DNA of 64,000 nucleotides from Marinovum algicola. GTDB taxonomy: Bacteria > Pseudomonadota > Alphaproteobacteria > Rhodobacterales > Rhodobacteraceae. Under the pieces are notes generated by a model. It searched no databases and was not told the DNA's origin. It saw only the letters and a program-made list of their open reading frames with translations. Shown in pieces: positions 8,485 to 16,291 of the stretch (its first letter is position 1; each line of letters starts with the position of its first letter). The DNA lies in NCBI RefSeq assembly GCF_900109145.1, contig NZ_FNYY01000002.1, positions 62,001 to 126,000 on the forward strand. Reading direction: 5' to 3'. Position numbers and translations under genes: made by a program.

Positions 8485-9282
8485 ATGCCGAAATCCACCA
8501 GTTATGCCGCCAAGATCCCCGACGCCCAGGGCCATATCGCCTATGACGCCGAGGAAGACGCCGTCTGGCGCGACCTCTATGCCCGGCAATTGCCCAATGT
8601 GCAGGCGCATTCGGCGCGGGCCTACCTCGACGGTCTGGCGCGGGTCGGCCTGCCGGAGACCCGGGTGCCGCAATGCCCCGATGTCTCGGAGACGCTGCGG
8701 GCGCTGACCGGCTGGCAGGTGCAGCCGGTGCCGGCGCTCATTCCGTTTGGCAAATTCTTCTCGATGCTGGCCGAGCGGGCGTTTCCGGCGGCGTCCTTTA
8801 TCCGCCGACGCGAGCATTTCGACTATATCGAGGAGCCCGACATCTTTCATGAGCTCTTCGGCCATACCCCGCTGCTGACCGATCCGCGCTTTGCCGGGTT
8901 CAGCCAGGCGATCGGCCAGGCCGGGCTGCGGGCCGGTCCCAAGGAGTATGCCTGGCTGATCCGGCTGTACTGGTTCTCGATCGAATTCGGCCTGGTGGTC
9001 GAGGATGGCGGTTACAAGGCGCTGGGATCGGGGCTGGCCTCGTCGGTGACCGAACTTCCCTGGAGCGTGCAGGACAAGGGCCCGGAGCGGCGGCCGTTCA
9101 ACATTATCGACATCCTGCGCACGCCCTACCGGATCGACATTCATCAGCCGATCTATTTCGTGATCGAGGATCTCGACGATCTGTTTGCCGCCGCCGAGCG
9201 CGACCTGCTGGCGGATGTGCATGCGGCGCAGGCGCTGGGCCTGCATGCGCCGGCCTATCCGCCCAAAGATGACGCAGCCTGA
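8485..9282 (+). CDS. phhA: Phenylalanine 4-monooxygenase
   Basis: A 265-residue bacterial phenylalanine hydroxylase that makes tyrosine with tetrahydropterin and O2. The 2-His-1-carboxylate iron site is visible: H122 and H127 in FHELFGH, and E167 in YWFSIEFGLV. The length is that of bacterial single-domain enzymes (no regulatory domain). The ATG at 8485 has a strong AAGGAGGAG upstream. It is followed after 12 bp by phhB, which recycles its cofactor. The divergent Lrp gene is the likely regulator. Confidence 0.97.
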   Translation: MPKSTSYAAKIPDAQGHIAYDAEEDAVWRDLYARQLPNVQAHSARAYLDGLARVGLPETRVPQCPDVSETLRALTGWQVQPVPALIPFGKFFSMLAERAFPAASFIRRREHFDYIEEPDIFHELFGHTPLLTDPRFAGFSQAIGQAGLRAGPKEYAWLIRLYWFSIEFGLVVEDGGYKALGSGLASSVTELPWSVQDKGPERRPFNIIDILRTPYRIDIHQPIYFVIEDLDDLFAAAERDLLADVHAAQALGLHAPAYPPKDDAA

Positions 9283-9294
9283 GGAGCGCAGACC

Positions 9295-9624
9295 ATGACA
9301 ACCTGTAACATCGGTGGCGGCTGTTCACCGGACACGCCGACCATGTCACGACACGACGCCCAGGCGCAGCTCAAGACGCTGCATGCCGATTGGCAGCTGT
9401 CCGAGGATGGCAGCACGATCACCCGGCGGATTGCGGTGAAGGGATTTGCCAAGGCGGTCTATCACGCCAATCTCGCCGCCTGGATGGCCGACCGACACGG
9501 CCATCACCCCGACGTGGCCTTCGGCTGGGGTTATTGCGCGCTGAGTTACACCACCCACGAGGCCGGCGGGCTGACCGAGATCGACATCGCCTGCGCCAAG
9601 GAATTCGACGGGCTGCTGGCCTGA
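9295..9624 (+). CDS. phhB: Pterin-4a-carbinolamine dehydratase
   Basis: A 109-residue enzyme that dehydrates the 4a-hydroxy-tetrahydropterin released by PhhA so that the cofactor can be reduced again. The active-site region HGHHPDVAFGWGYCALSYTTHEAGGLTEIDI holds the paired His and the later His of the family. GGAG precedes the ATG at 9295. A later Met (MSRHDAQ, residue 17) is a possible alternative start that would give the more usual length of about 93. It forms an operon with phhA. Confidence 0.93.
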   Translation: MTTCNIGGGCSPDTPTMSRHDAQAQLKTLHADWQLSEDGSTITRRIAVKGFAKAVYHANLAAWMADRHGHHPDVAFGWGYCALSYTTHEAGGLTEIDIACAKEFDGLLA

Positions 9625-9627
9625 GCG

Positions 9628-10752
9628 TCAGCCGATCAGCGTGTCACCGCCCTGCACCTCGTCGTAGAACCGGCGCAGCCGTTGCAGGGCGATGCGCAGC
9701 ACGATCTTGCCCGAGCGCGCCGACCAGCCCATGCGCTTTTCGGTCACTTCGAGGCCTTCGAGATAGCAGCAGCAGCGCAGCGCCACATCGCCAAGGCCGG
9801 GGCCGAGGTCGCCGAGCGCCCGGGCAACCCGGCGGCGGGCCTCGGTGCTGGCCAGGGGGCCCTCGCCCGGGCCGCTGCCCTGGGTGCCGCCGGTCAGAAA
9901 GCTGTCCCAGTTCTGGGTGGTGCGGGCGGCCATCTGGGCAATCTCGAAATCCTCGCGCAGCCGTTCGCCGGCCGAGACCAGATCATCGGTCAGAAATCGC
10001 GCGCCGTCCTTGTCCCTGCGCCGCGCCAGCAAGGTGAGCGGCGTCTCATTGGCGCTGTAGCGGATGCGCTTGCGCGGCAACGGCGGCGCCACCGCCGACG
10101 GCGCGGCGGAAAACGGCGCCTGGGCCTCGGCCATGCCGCAGGCGCCGGCCTGCGCTCCGCTTTCGTCCTGCGCCAGAAGCCGGCTCAGCGCGGCGCGACC
10201 GGACGGGGTGATGTGATAGCGCGCGATCCGCCCCGGCACCTTGCAGGCGATCCATTCCTTCAGCGCCAGCGCCTCGGCAATCTGGGTGTCGACCACCGCG
10301 GTGCGCTGGGTGGTGCCGGAGGCGGTGTCGCGCACCACAACCGCCTTTTCCATGTCGGGCACCACCGCCAGTACGGCGCCGCTTTCGGTCAGCCGCCGCA
10401 GGATGCGCCGGGCCTCTCGGTCAAGGGTTTCGTCGTCGGTCTGGGTGCAGTCGCGCCGGGAGTGGGCCGCCATGGGTTCGCCTTTCGCAAAGGGCGCCTT
10501 GTCGGTGGTGGATTTCCCGAGCTGTCGCAATGCGGCATCGACCAGCGGATCGTCGCGCCGGTTTTCAAGCCGCCGCACCTGCCGCAAAACAGTAGAGGGA
10601 TGGCATCCCGAAAGCCGCGCCAGCTGCCGCAGCGAGAGGCCATGCTCGACGTGACGGATGTAATGAGCCGCCGCCTCTGGCACCCAGCCGGGCCAATTCC
10701 CCGCGGCAGGCCAGTCGATCACCTTCGACGGTCCGAACTCAGTCTTGCACAC
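9628..10752 (-). CDS. HTH protein with C-terminal DUF6456-like domain
   Basis: A 374-residue protein. Residues 30-60 hold a helix-turn-helix (GLSLRQLARLSGCHPSTVLRQVRRLE). A wHTH-like middle section (ARYHITPSGRAALSRLL) and a conserved C-terminal block (WDSFLTGG...VALRCCCYLEGLEVTEKRMGWSARSGKIVLRIALQRL) follow. The last resembles the alphaproteobacterial DUF6456 family, a match made from memory. It is likely a DNA-binding regulator of unknown target. The start is GTG at 10752; a nearby ATG at 10759 is out of frame. It is divergent from a DUF6477-like gene. Confidence 0.8.
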   Translation of the reverse strand: MCKTEFGPSKVIDWPAAGNWPGWVPEAAAHYIRHVEHGLSLRQLARLSGCHPSTVLRQVRRLENRRDDPLVDAALRQLGKSTTDKAPFAKGEPMAAHSRRDCTQTDDETLDREARRILRRLTESGAVLAVVPDMEKAVVVRDTASGTTQRTAVVDTQIAEALALKEWIACKVPGRIARYHITPSGRAALSRLLAQDESGAQAGACGMAEAQAPFSAAPSAVAPPLPRKRIRYSANETPLTLLARRRDKDGARFLTDDLVSAGERLREDFEIAQMAARTTQNWDSFLTGGTQGSGPGEGPLASTEARRRVARALGDLGPGLGDVALRCCCYLEGLEVTEKRMGWSARSGKIVLRIALQRLRRFYDEVQGGDTLIG

Positions 10753-10957
10753 GGCTCATATCCCACGATTTATCAAGATATCCACAACCTAAAGGCGACA
10801 AGGTTACTCGTTGGTTAATTGTTGCCGCATGGTGAACATCATTGTTTCCAAAGGATAAACAATTCTGACAGCGGCGCACTCTGCCGGGCGGCCGCACGCA
10901 ACACCCGTGAAAAGTGTGAGACCTTTGGCGAAATCCTGCTTAACGAGAGGAACCGCC

Positions 10958-11242
10958 ATGCAAGACGCCCTGACCATCCTGCGCCGGCTGCGCCGTCCCC
11001 GGCTTCTGATCCGGGCGGCGCGTGCCGGGCTGGCCGAGTATCGTCGTGACGTGCACCTGCGCCGCACGCTCGGAGGCGAGGCGCCGCAGCGCTGCGGGCC
11101 GGCGCTGATCCGGCTGATCGAGATCGAGACCGATCTCAATGATGCCCGACTTCGGAAATGCGCAAGCTACAGCGTCGCCCGCCATGTCGAGGTGCTGGTG
11201 GCGATGATGGGCGAGGCGCAGCTGCTGCGCCCCGCGCAATGA
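10958..11242 (+). CDS. DUF6477-like small protein
   Basis: A 94-residue, Arg-rich protein (MQDALTILRRLRRPRLLIRAARAGLAEYRRDVHLRR) with the C-terminal block YSVARHVEVLVAMMGEA. I recognise this as the Rhodobacteraceae DUF6477 pattern. Function is unknown; the basic amphipathic helices suggest nucleic-acid or protein binding. The ATG at 10958 has GAGAGGA upstream. A 205-bp AT-richer intergenic region separates it from the divergent DUF6456-like gene. Confidence 0.75.
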   Translation: MQDALTILRRLRRPRLLIRAARAGLAEYRRDVHLRRTLGGEAPQRCGPALIRLIEIETDLNDARLRKCASYSVARHVEVLVAMMGEAQLLRPAQ

Positions 11243-11248
11243 GACCGT

Positions 11249-12793
11249 TCAGGTAAAGCTGTCGGGCATCGAGGCCTTCTTGTTGGCGACATAGCCGGCC
11301 AGCGCCTCGTTGGCGCCCGGATCGATTGCCGGCTGCTGGTAGTCGCGCAGCATCCGCTCCACCCGCTCGGCGGCCAGGGTCATGGTGTCGCGGGCGCCCT
11401 CTTCGTCCCAGGTCTCGAACGGCTTGTAGTCGAACAGCTGGGTTTTCCAGAAGGCATCCTGGAAATTGGCCTGGGTATGGGCGCAGCCGAGGTAGTGGCC
11501 GCCGGGGCCGACCTCGCGGATCGCGTCCATCGCCTGGGCGTTTTCATCCGCCACCACGCCGGCGGCCATCTTGTGCAAGGTGCCGAGCTGGTCGGCGTCC
11601 ATCACGAATTTCTCGAAGCTCGACACCAGCCCGCCTTCGAGCCAGCCGCAGGCATGCAGCATGAAATTGACCCCGCCCAGCAGCGCCGCGTTGAGCGTAT
11701 GGGTCGTTTCGTAGGCGGCCTGGGCATCGGGCAGTTTCGACCCGCAGAGCCCACCGCCGGAGCGATAGGGCAGCCCCATGCGCCGCGCCAGCTGACCGGC
11801 GCCATAGAGGATCTGGCTGGCTTCGGGGGTGCCGAAGGTGGGCGCACCGGAGCCCATGTCGATCGAGGTCACGAAGGTGCCGAAGATCACCGGCGCGCCG
11901 GGGCGGATCAGCTGGGAATAGGCGATGCCGGCCAGCACCTCGGCCAGCACCTGGGTCAGCGTGCCCACGACGGACACCGGCGCCATCGCCCCGCCGACGA
12001 TGAAGGGCGAGACGATGCAGGCCTGGTTGTTCCTTGCGTAGACCTCGAGCGCGCCCATCATCACGTCGTCGAAGGTCATCGGCGAGTTGACGTTGATCAG
12101 CGAGGTCATCACCGTGTTCTGCTGTACGAAGTCGCGGCCAAAGAGGATCTCGCACATCTCGACCGAATCCTGCGCCCGGCTGGGTTCGGTCACCGAGCCC
12201 ATGAACGGCTTGTCCGAAAGCGTCATATGGGCGTGCAGCATGTCGAGATGGCGCTTGTTCACCGCCACGTCGGTGGGCTCGCAGACGGTGCCGCCGGAAT
12301 GGTGCAGCCACTTCGACATGTAGCCCAACTTCACGAACTTGCGGAAATCCTCCATCGTCGCATAGCGGCGGCCACCGGCCATGTCGCGCACGAAGGGCGG
12401 GCCATAGACCGGCGCGCAGACAAGGCCCTTGCCGCCGATCACCACATTGCGCTCGGGGTTGCGGGCGTGTTGCGTAAAGGAGGATGGCGCCGTGGCGCAG
12501 AGCTTGCGGGCCAGGCCACGCGGAATATGCACCCGTTCCCCCTGGACATCGGCGCCGGCCTCTTTCCAGCGCGCGCAGGCGGCGGGGTTGTTGACGAAAT
12601 TGACGCCGATCTCTTCCAGCAAGGTCTCGGCATTGGTCTCGATGATCTCGAGCACCTCTTCGGTCAGCACCTCGAAATTCGGGATGTTGCGCTCGATATA
12701 TTTTGCCGTGTCAAAGCTCACGGCGGAGCGTGCCGCGCGCCGCGCGGCGCCGCCGCCGCCCCGTGCCCGCCTGCGAGTTGCTGCGTCTGACAT
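11249..12793 (-). CDS. MttB-like corrinoid methyltransferase, non-pyrrolysine
   Basis: A 514-residue member of the trimethylamine methyltransferase family (COG5598). Family blocks are visible: FVNNPAACARWKEAGA, YGPPFVRDMAGGRR, TFGTPEASQILYGAGQLARRMGLPYRSGGG, and HACGWLEGGLVSSFEKFVMDADQLG. No in-frame TAG is present, so it lacks pyrrolysine. Such members demethylate quaternary amines (glycine betaine in MtgB) onto a corrinoid protein. The actual substrate cannot be told. AAGGGTGAGCAC precedes the ATG. It lies 121 bp after two Lin0512 genes. No corrinoid protein gene is in the window. Confidence 0.9.
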   Translation of the reverse strand: MSDAATRRRARGGGGAARRAARSAVSFDTAKYIERNIPNFEVLTEEVLEIIETNAETLLEEIGVNFVNNPAACARWKEAGADVQGERVHIPRGLARKLCATAPSSFTQHARNPERNVVIGGKGLVCAPVYGPPFVRDMAGGRRYATMEDFRKFVKLGYMSKWLHHSGGTVCEPTDVAVNKRHLDMLHAHMTLSDKPFMGSVTEPSRAQDSVEMCEILFGRDFVQQNTVMTSLINVNSPMTFDDVMMGALEVYARNNQACIVSPFIVGGAMAPVSVVGTLTQVLAEVLAGIAYSQLIRPGAPVIFGTFVTSIDMGSGAPTFGTPEASQILYGAGQLARRMGLPYRSGGGLCGSKLPDAQAAYETTHTLNAALLGGVNFMLHACGWLEGGLVSSFEKFVMDADQLGTLHKMAAGVVADENAQAMDAIREVGPGGHYLGCAHTQANFQDAFWKTQLFDYKPFETWDEEGARDTMTLAAERVERMLRDYQQPAIDPGANEALAGYVANKKASMPDSFT

Positions 12794-12914
12794 GTGCTCA
12801 CCCTTTCGATCTTGCCCGGGCGCTGCCGGTAATTACCCCGGATTTACAGCAGGGTCAGAACGACGCGTGTGGGAAATCCGCCCTTTGAGGCGGGAAAACG
12901 ACATGCCGGGGCGA

Positions 12915-13277
12915 TCAATCGGCTGTCGAGCGCAGCCGCCAGCCGGTCTGTTCCGGCAGAAAGACCTCGATCGCCGCGCTGGCCACCACCTGAGTGTCGC
13001 CCGCTAGATGGGGCACGTCCATGCCGCCCTTTTCCGCCGTGATCGCCACCGTGCCGAAAGGGAACTTGCCGGCCAAGGCCTGCGTCTCCACCGCTTCGGG
13101 GTGTTGCACGCCCAGCGTCACCTTGATCTGCACCGCCTCGGGCGGCAGGTTCAGCGTCTTGACCACATGCAGGCTGGAATGGCGCAGCGCATCGTCGATC
13201 GCCCGGCCGGCGGCCTTGGTGTAATCCGCGCCGTGCAGGTCGACGCCCTGCCCCATCTCGATGATCAGCCGCCTCAT
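12915..13277 (-). CDS. Lin0512-family protein, canonical GxGxDxHG copy
   Basis: A 120-residue protein with MGQGVDLHGADYTKAAGRAIDDALRHSSL. The GxGxDxHG signature is the invariant mark of the Lin0512 family (TIGR02058), whose function is unknown. The body has alternating strand-like segments (QIKVTLGV, GTVAITAEKGG, TQVVASAAIEVF). It overlaps the upstream paralogue by 4 nt (ATGA), so the two are translationally coupled and may form a heteromer. The MttB-like gene follows on the same strand. Confidence 0.8.
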   Translation of the reverse strand: MRRLIIEMGQGVDLHGADYTKAAGRAIDDALRHSSLHVVKTLNLPPEAVQIKVTLGVQHPEAVETQALAGKFPFGTVAITAEKGGMDVPHLAGDTQVVASAAIEVFLPEQTGWRLRSTAD

Positions 13278-13621
13278 GCCGCCCGCTCCATGTCGAAGGA
13301 GACCGTCAGCGCGGCATGGGCGATCACCGTCGGATTGCCCGTCCCTTCGGGGCGCGGAATGTCGAGACCGCCGGCCACCACATCGAGTTCCGGCGCGCCA
13401 TAGGGAAAGACCGCCGCCACCGCCGCGCGATCGACCTTGTCGGGCTGCTGCACGGCGATCCGCACCGATATCGCCATGTCGCTCTTGTCAAAACCGAAAA
13501 GCTCGGCGGCATTGATCGAATTGTGCCACAACGCGTTCTCCACGGCGCGTTTCGCCGCCTGGGTGTAATCGCCACGCCGCAGCGAGGTGCCCATGCCGAA
13601 TTCCGTCAATATCCGTTCCAT
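13274..13621 (-). CDS. Lin0512-family paralogue with altered signature
   Basis: A 115-residue paralogue of the next gene. It keeps the layout (GMGTSLRRGDYTQAAKRAVENALWHNSI, then AISVRIAVQQP, PELDVVAGGLDIPRPEG, PTVIAHAALTVSF), but the signature Asp and His are replaced: GxGxDxHG reads GMGTSLRRG. The frame is open further upstream, but only the ATG at 13621 gives the family N-terminus. It leads the minus-strand set and is divergent from the DUF2270 gene. It may be a structural partner of the canonical copy. Confidence 0.78.
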   Translation of the reverse strand: MERILTEFGMGTSLRRGDYTQAAKRAVENALWHNSINAAELFGFDKSDMAISVRIAVQQPDKVDRAAVAAVFPYGAPELDVVAGGLDIPRPEGTGNPTVIAHAALTVSFDMERAA

Positions 13622-13748
13622 CGTGATCCTCCGTTTGCCGCAGGCAGGCACGAAGCGCGCCCAAAGGTCAACGGCCAATCGGATCCTTTGACCCGGGGCG
13701 CGGGGATGTGCATGATGGAGGCGGGGAGCGGGCAGAAACGGTGGCGCA

Positions 13749-14447
13749 ATGACGACCCAGACCGAAGCCCGCACGGAGCGCGACGAACGCAAGACACTGA
13801 CATCGCCGGAAATCACGGCGGTGGCGCACCTCTACCGTGGCGAGGTCTATCGCAGCACGATCTGGCGCACGCGGCTCGACACCACGACCAACTGGTCGGT
13901 GGTAACGCTGGGGGTGGCATTGTCGATTTCCTTCTCCTCGCCCGAGGCCTCGCCCTTGCCGCTGGTGCTGGTCGGCGTGCTGATCCTGCTGTTCCTGATG
14001 CTCGAGGCGCGGCGCTATCGCTATTTCAACGTCTGGCGGGCGCGCTGCCGCTGGCTCGAGACCCATTTCTATGCGCCGATGCTGCATGACGGCGATCTGC
14101 ATCTCGAGGATCAATGGCAACAGACCCTGGCCGAGGACTACCTGCGTCCGCGCTATCATGTCGGCTTCTTCATCTCGGTCGGGCGACGCATCCGCAGCAA
14201 TTACCTGTGGATCCTGCTGATCCAGACCCTGGCCTTTGCCGGCAAGATCGCGGTGCATCCGACCCCGGTGCAAAGCTGGGCCCAGGCGGTCGACCGTGCC
14301 AATGTCGGGCCGATCCCGGGCGAGCTGCTGTTTCTCGGCGGGTTCCTCTATGTCACGGTCTGGACCGGCATCGCCTATTGGTCCTATCAGAAAGACGCCG
14401 CGAAACACCGCCGGAGCGGCCGGCCCCGATCCGACAGCATGGGATGA
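13749..14447 (+). CDS. DUF2270 membrane protein
   Basis: A 232-residue inner-membrane protein. The family block HLYRGEVYRSTIWRTRLDTTTNWSVV is at residues 27-52. Two closely spaced hydrophobic helices follow (about 53-82), then a cytosolic loop (RYRYFNVWRARCRWLE), then two more helices (YLWILLIQTLAFAG; LLFLGGFLYVTVWTGIAYW). Function is unknown. It is monocistronic by position and followed by a hairpin repeat that may end transcription. Confidence 0.85.
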   Translation: MTTQTEARTERDERKTLTSPEITAVAHLYRGEVYRSTIWRTRLDTTTNWSVVTLGVALSISFSSPEASPLPLVLVGVLILLFLMLEARRYRYFNVWRARCRWLETHFYAPMLHDGDLHLEDQWQQTLAEDYLRPRYHVGFFISVGRRIRSNYLWILLIQTLAFAGKIAVHPTPVQSWAQAVDRANVGPIPGELLFLGGFLYVTVWTGIAYWSYQKDAAKHRRSGRPRSDSMG

Positions 14448-14450
14448 CCG

Positions 14451-14540
14451 TCCCGGACCCCGCTCCGGGACCTCGCGTCCCGGGATAACCTTTGGGTCCA
14501 GCGCGGCCGCTCACCGGGAGCCCCCGGATCTAGTCCGGGG
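14451..14540 (+). repeat. Intergenic repeat family B (paired hairpins), copy 1
   Basis: The first stem is TCCCGGA (14451-14457) with TCCGGGA (14464-14470). The second is CCCCGGA (14522-14528) with TCCGGGG (14534-14540), followed by CGCGCGGGG. The same two-stem order occurs at 47293-47350 and 56942-57013, and one stem occurs alone at 42371-42389. This is a REP-like element, located here after the DUF2270 gene. Confidence 0.65.
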
Positions 14541-14628
14541 CGCGCGGGGCGGATACCCGGCGGAGGATCCCCCGGCAAAACGCATTGACACTCTTGCCCT
14601 CTCCCCCGCGCGCGCCTAAAGCCCTGTC

Positions 14629-16200
14629 ATGACCCAGGACACCCATGACCGCCTTCTGATCATCGACTTCGGCAGCCAGGTAACGCAGCTCATTGCGCGC
14701 CGCCTGCGCGAGCTCAACGTCTATTGCGAAATCCACCCCTACCAGAACGTGACCGACGCCTTTCTGGCCGAATTCGCGCCCAAGGCCGTGATCTTTTCCG
14801 GCGGGCCGGATTCGGTGATGCGCGACGGCTCGCCCCGGCCGCCAAAATCGGTCTATGGGCTGGGCGTGCCGATCCTGGGCATCTGTTACGGCCAGCAGGT
14901 CATGATGCAGGATCTGGGCGGCAAGGTCGAAGCCGGCGAACATGCCACGGCCGAGTTCGGCCGCGCCTGGGTGACCCCGGCAGAGACCCGCCCCGATCTG
15001 CTCACCGGCTGGTTCATGGATGGCTCGGGCCGCGAGCAGGTCTGGATGAGCCACGGCGACCATGTCTCTAAAATCGCACCCGGTTTCGCCGTCTACGGCA
15101 CTTCGCCCGGCGCGCCCTTTGCCATCACCGCCGATCTCGAGCGGCGGTTCTATGCCGTGCAGTTCCACCCCGAGGTGCACCATACCCCCAACGGCAAGAC
15201 GCTCTACGAGAATTTCGTGCGCGATGCCGGCTTCGAGGGCGACTGGACCATGGACGCCTATCGCGAGGAGGCGATCCGCAAGATTCGCGAACAGGTCGGC
15301 GACAAACAGGTGATCTGCGGGTTGTCCGGCGGCGTCGACAGCTCGGTCGCGGCGGTGCTGATCCACGAGGCGATCGGCGATCAGCTCACCTGCGTCTTTG
15401 TCGATCACGGCCTGCTGCGGCAGAACGAGGCCGAGGAAGTCGTGACGATGTTCCGCGACAACTACAACATTCCGCTGATCCACGCCGATGAATCCGAGCT
15501 GTTCCTGGGCGAGCTGGAGGGCCAGAGCGACCCCGAGACCAAGCGCAAGATCATCGGCAAGCTGTTCATCGACGTGTTCCAGAAATACGCCGGCGAGATC
15601 GAGGGCGCCGAGTTCCTGGCGCAGGGCACGCTCTATCCCGACGTGATCGAATCGGTGTCGTTTTCCGGCGGCCCCTCGGTGACGATCAAGTCGCACCACA
15701 ACGTCGGCGGGTTGCCCGAGAAAATGGGGCTGAAGCTGGTCGAGCCGCTGCGCGAACTCTTCAAGGACGAGGTGCGCGCGCTGGGCCACGAGCTGGGTCT
15801 GCCGGCCTCCTTTATCGGCCGCCATCCCTTCCCCGGCCCGGGCCTCGCCATCCGTTGCCCCGGCGAGATCACCCGCGAAAAGCTCGAGATCCTGCGCAAG
15901 GCCGATGCCGTCTATATCGACCAGATCCGCAAGCACGGGCTTTATGACGAGATCTGGCAGGCCTTTGTCGCGATCCTGCCGGTGCGCACCGTGGGCGTGA
16001 TGGGCGACGGCCGCACCTATGATTTCGCCTGTGCGCTGCGCGCCGTGACCTCGGTCGACGGGATGACGGCGGATTACTATCCGTTCAGCCATGATTTCCT
16101 GGGCGAAACCGCGACCCGGATCATCAACGAGGTCAAGGGAATCAACCGGGTGACCTATGATGTGACGTCGAAACCGCCGGGAACGATCGAATGGGAATGA
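14629..16200 (+). CDS. guaA: GMP synthase (glutamine-hydrolysing)
   Basis: A 523-residue two-domain enzyme that converts XMP to GMP. The N-terminal class I glutamine amidotransferase has its nucleophile C86 in GICYGQQ and the later His/Glu in FHPEVHHT. The ATP-PPase domain carries the PP-loop [12 protein letters not shown]. The C-terminal dimerisation domain ends KPPGTIEWE, as in the family. The length is standard. It is monocistronic, with a strong terminator 24 bp downstream. Confidence 0.98.
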   Translation: MTQDTHDRLLIIDFGSQVTQLIARRLRELNVYCEIHPYQNVTDAFLAEFAPKAVIFSGGPDSVMRDGSPRPPKSVYGLGVPILGICYGQQVMMQDLGGKVEAGEHATAEFGRAWVTPAETRPDLLTGWFMDGSGREQVWMSHGDHVSKIAPGFAVYGTSPGAPFAITADLERRFYAVQFHPEVHHTPNGKTLYENFVRDAGFEGDWTMDAYREEAIRKIREQVGDKQVICGLSGGVDSSVAAVLIHEAIGDQLTCVFVDHGLLRQNEAEEVVTMFRDNYNIPLIHADESELFLGELEGQSDPETKRKIIGKLFIDVFQKYAGEIEGAEFLAQGTLYPDVIESVSFSGGPSVTIKSHHNVGGLPEKMGLKLVEPLRELFKDEVRALGHELGLPASFIGRHPFPGPGLAIRCPGEITREKLEILRKADAVYIDQIRKHGLYDEIWQAFVAILPVRTVGVMGDGRTYDFACALRAVTSVDGMTADYYPFSHDFLGETATRIINEVKGINRVTYDVTSKPPGTIEWE

Positions 16201-16223
16201 GCGGGCGGTAAAGGCCCGTCCGG

Positions 16224-16254
16224 CGCCCTCGCAGAGTTCTGCGGGGGCGTTTTT
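16224..16254 (+). terminator. Rho-independent terminator of guaA
   Basis: An 11-bp stem (CGCCCTCGCAG paired with CTGCGGGGGCG, one G-U pair) with an AGTT loop is followed directly by TTTTTG. It starts 23 bp after the guaA stop, before the convergent AsmA-like gene. Confidence 0.9.
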
Positions 16255-16291
16255 GTTTCCGCGCCGCCGATCTGGCGGGAAGGCCCGCGCG

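Noticed and set aside
11249-12793. Pyrrolysine-containing MttB
   Set aside because: The frame has no internal TAG and aligns through the usual pyrrolysine region without a break, so it is a non-pyrrolysine homologue.
12794-12914. Attenuator or riboswitch between the Lin0512 and MttB-like genes
   Set aside because: A hairpin CCGCC/GGCGG is present at 12878-12893, but the stem is only 5 bp, the T run is poor, and 121 bp is too short for a cobalamin riboswitch.
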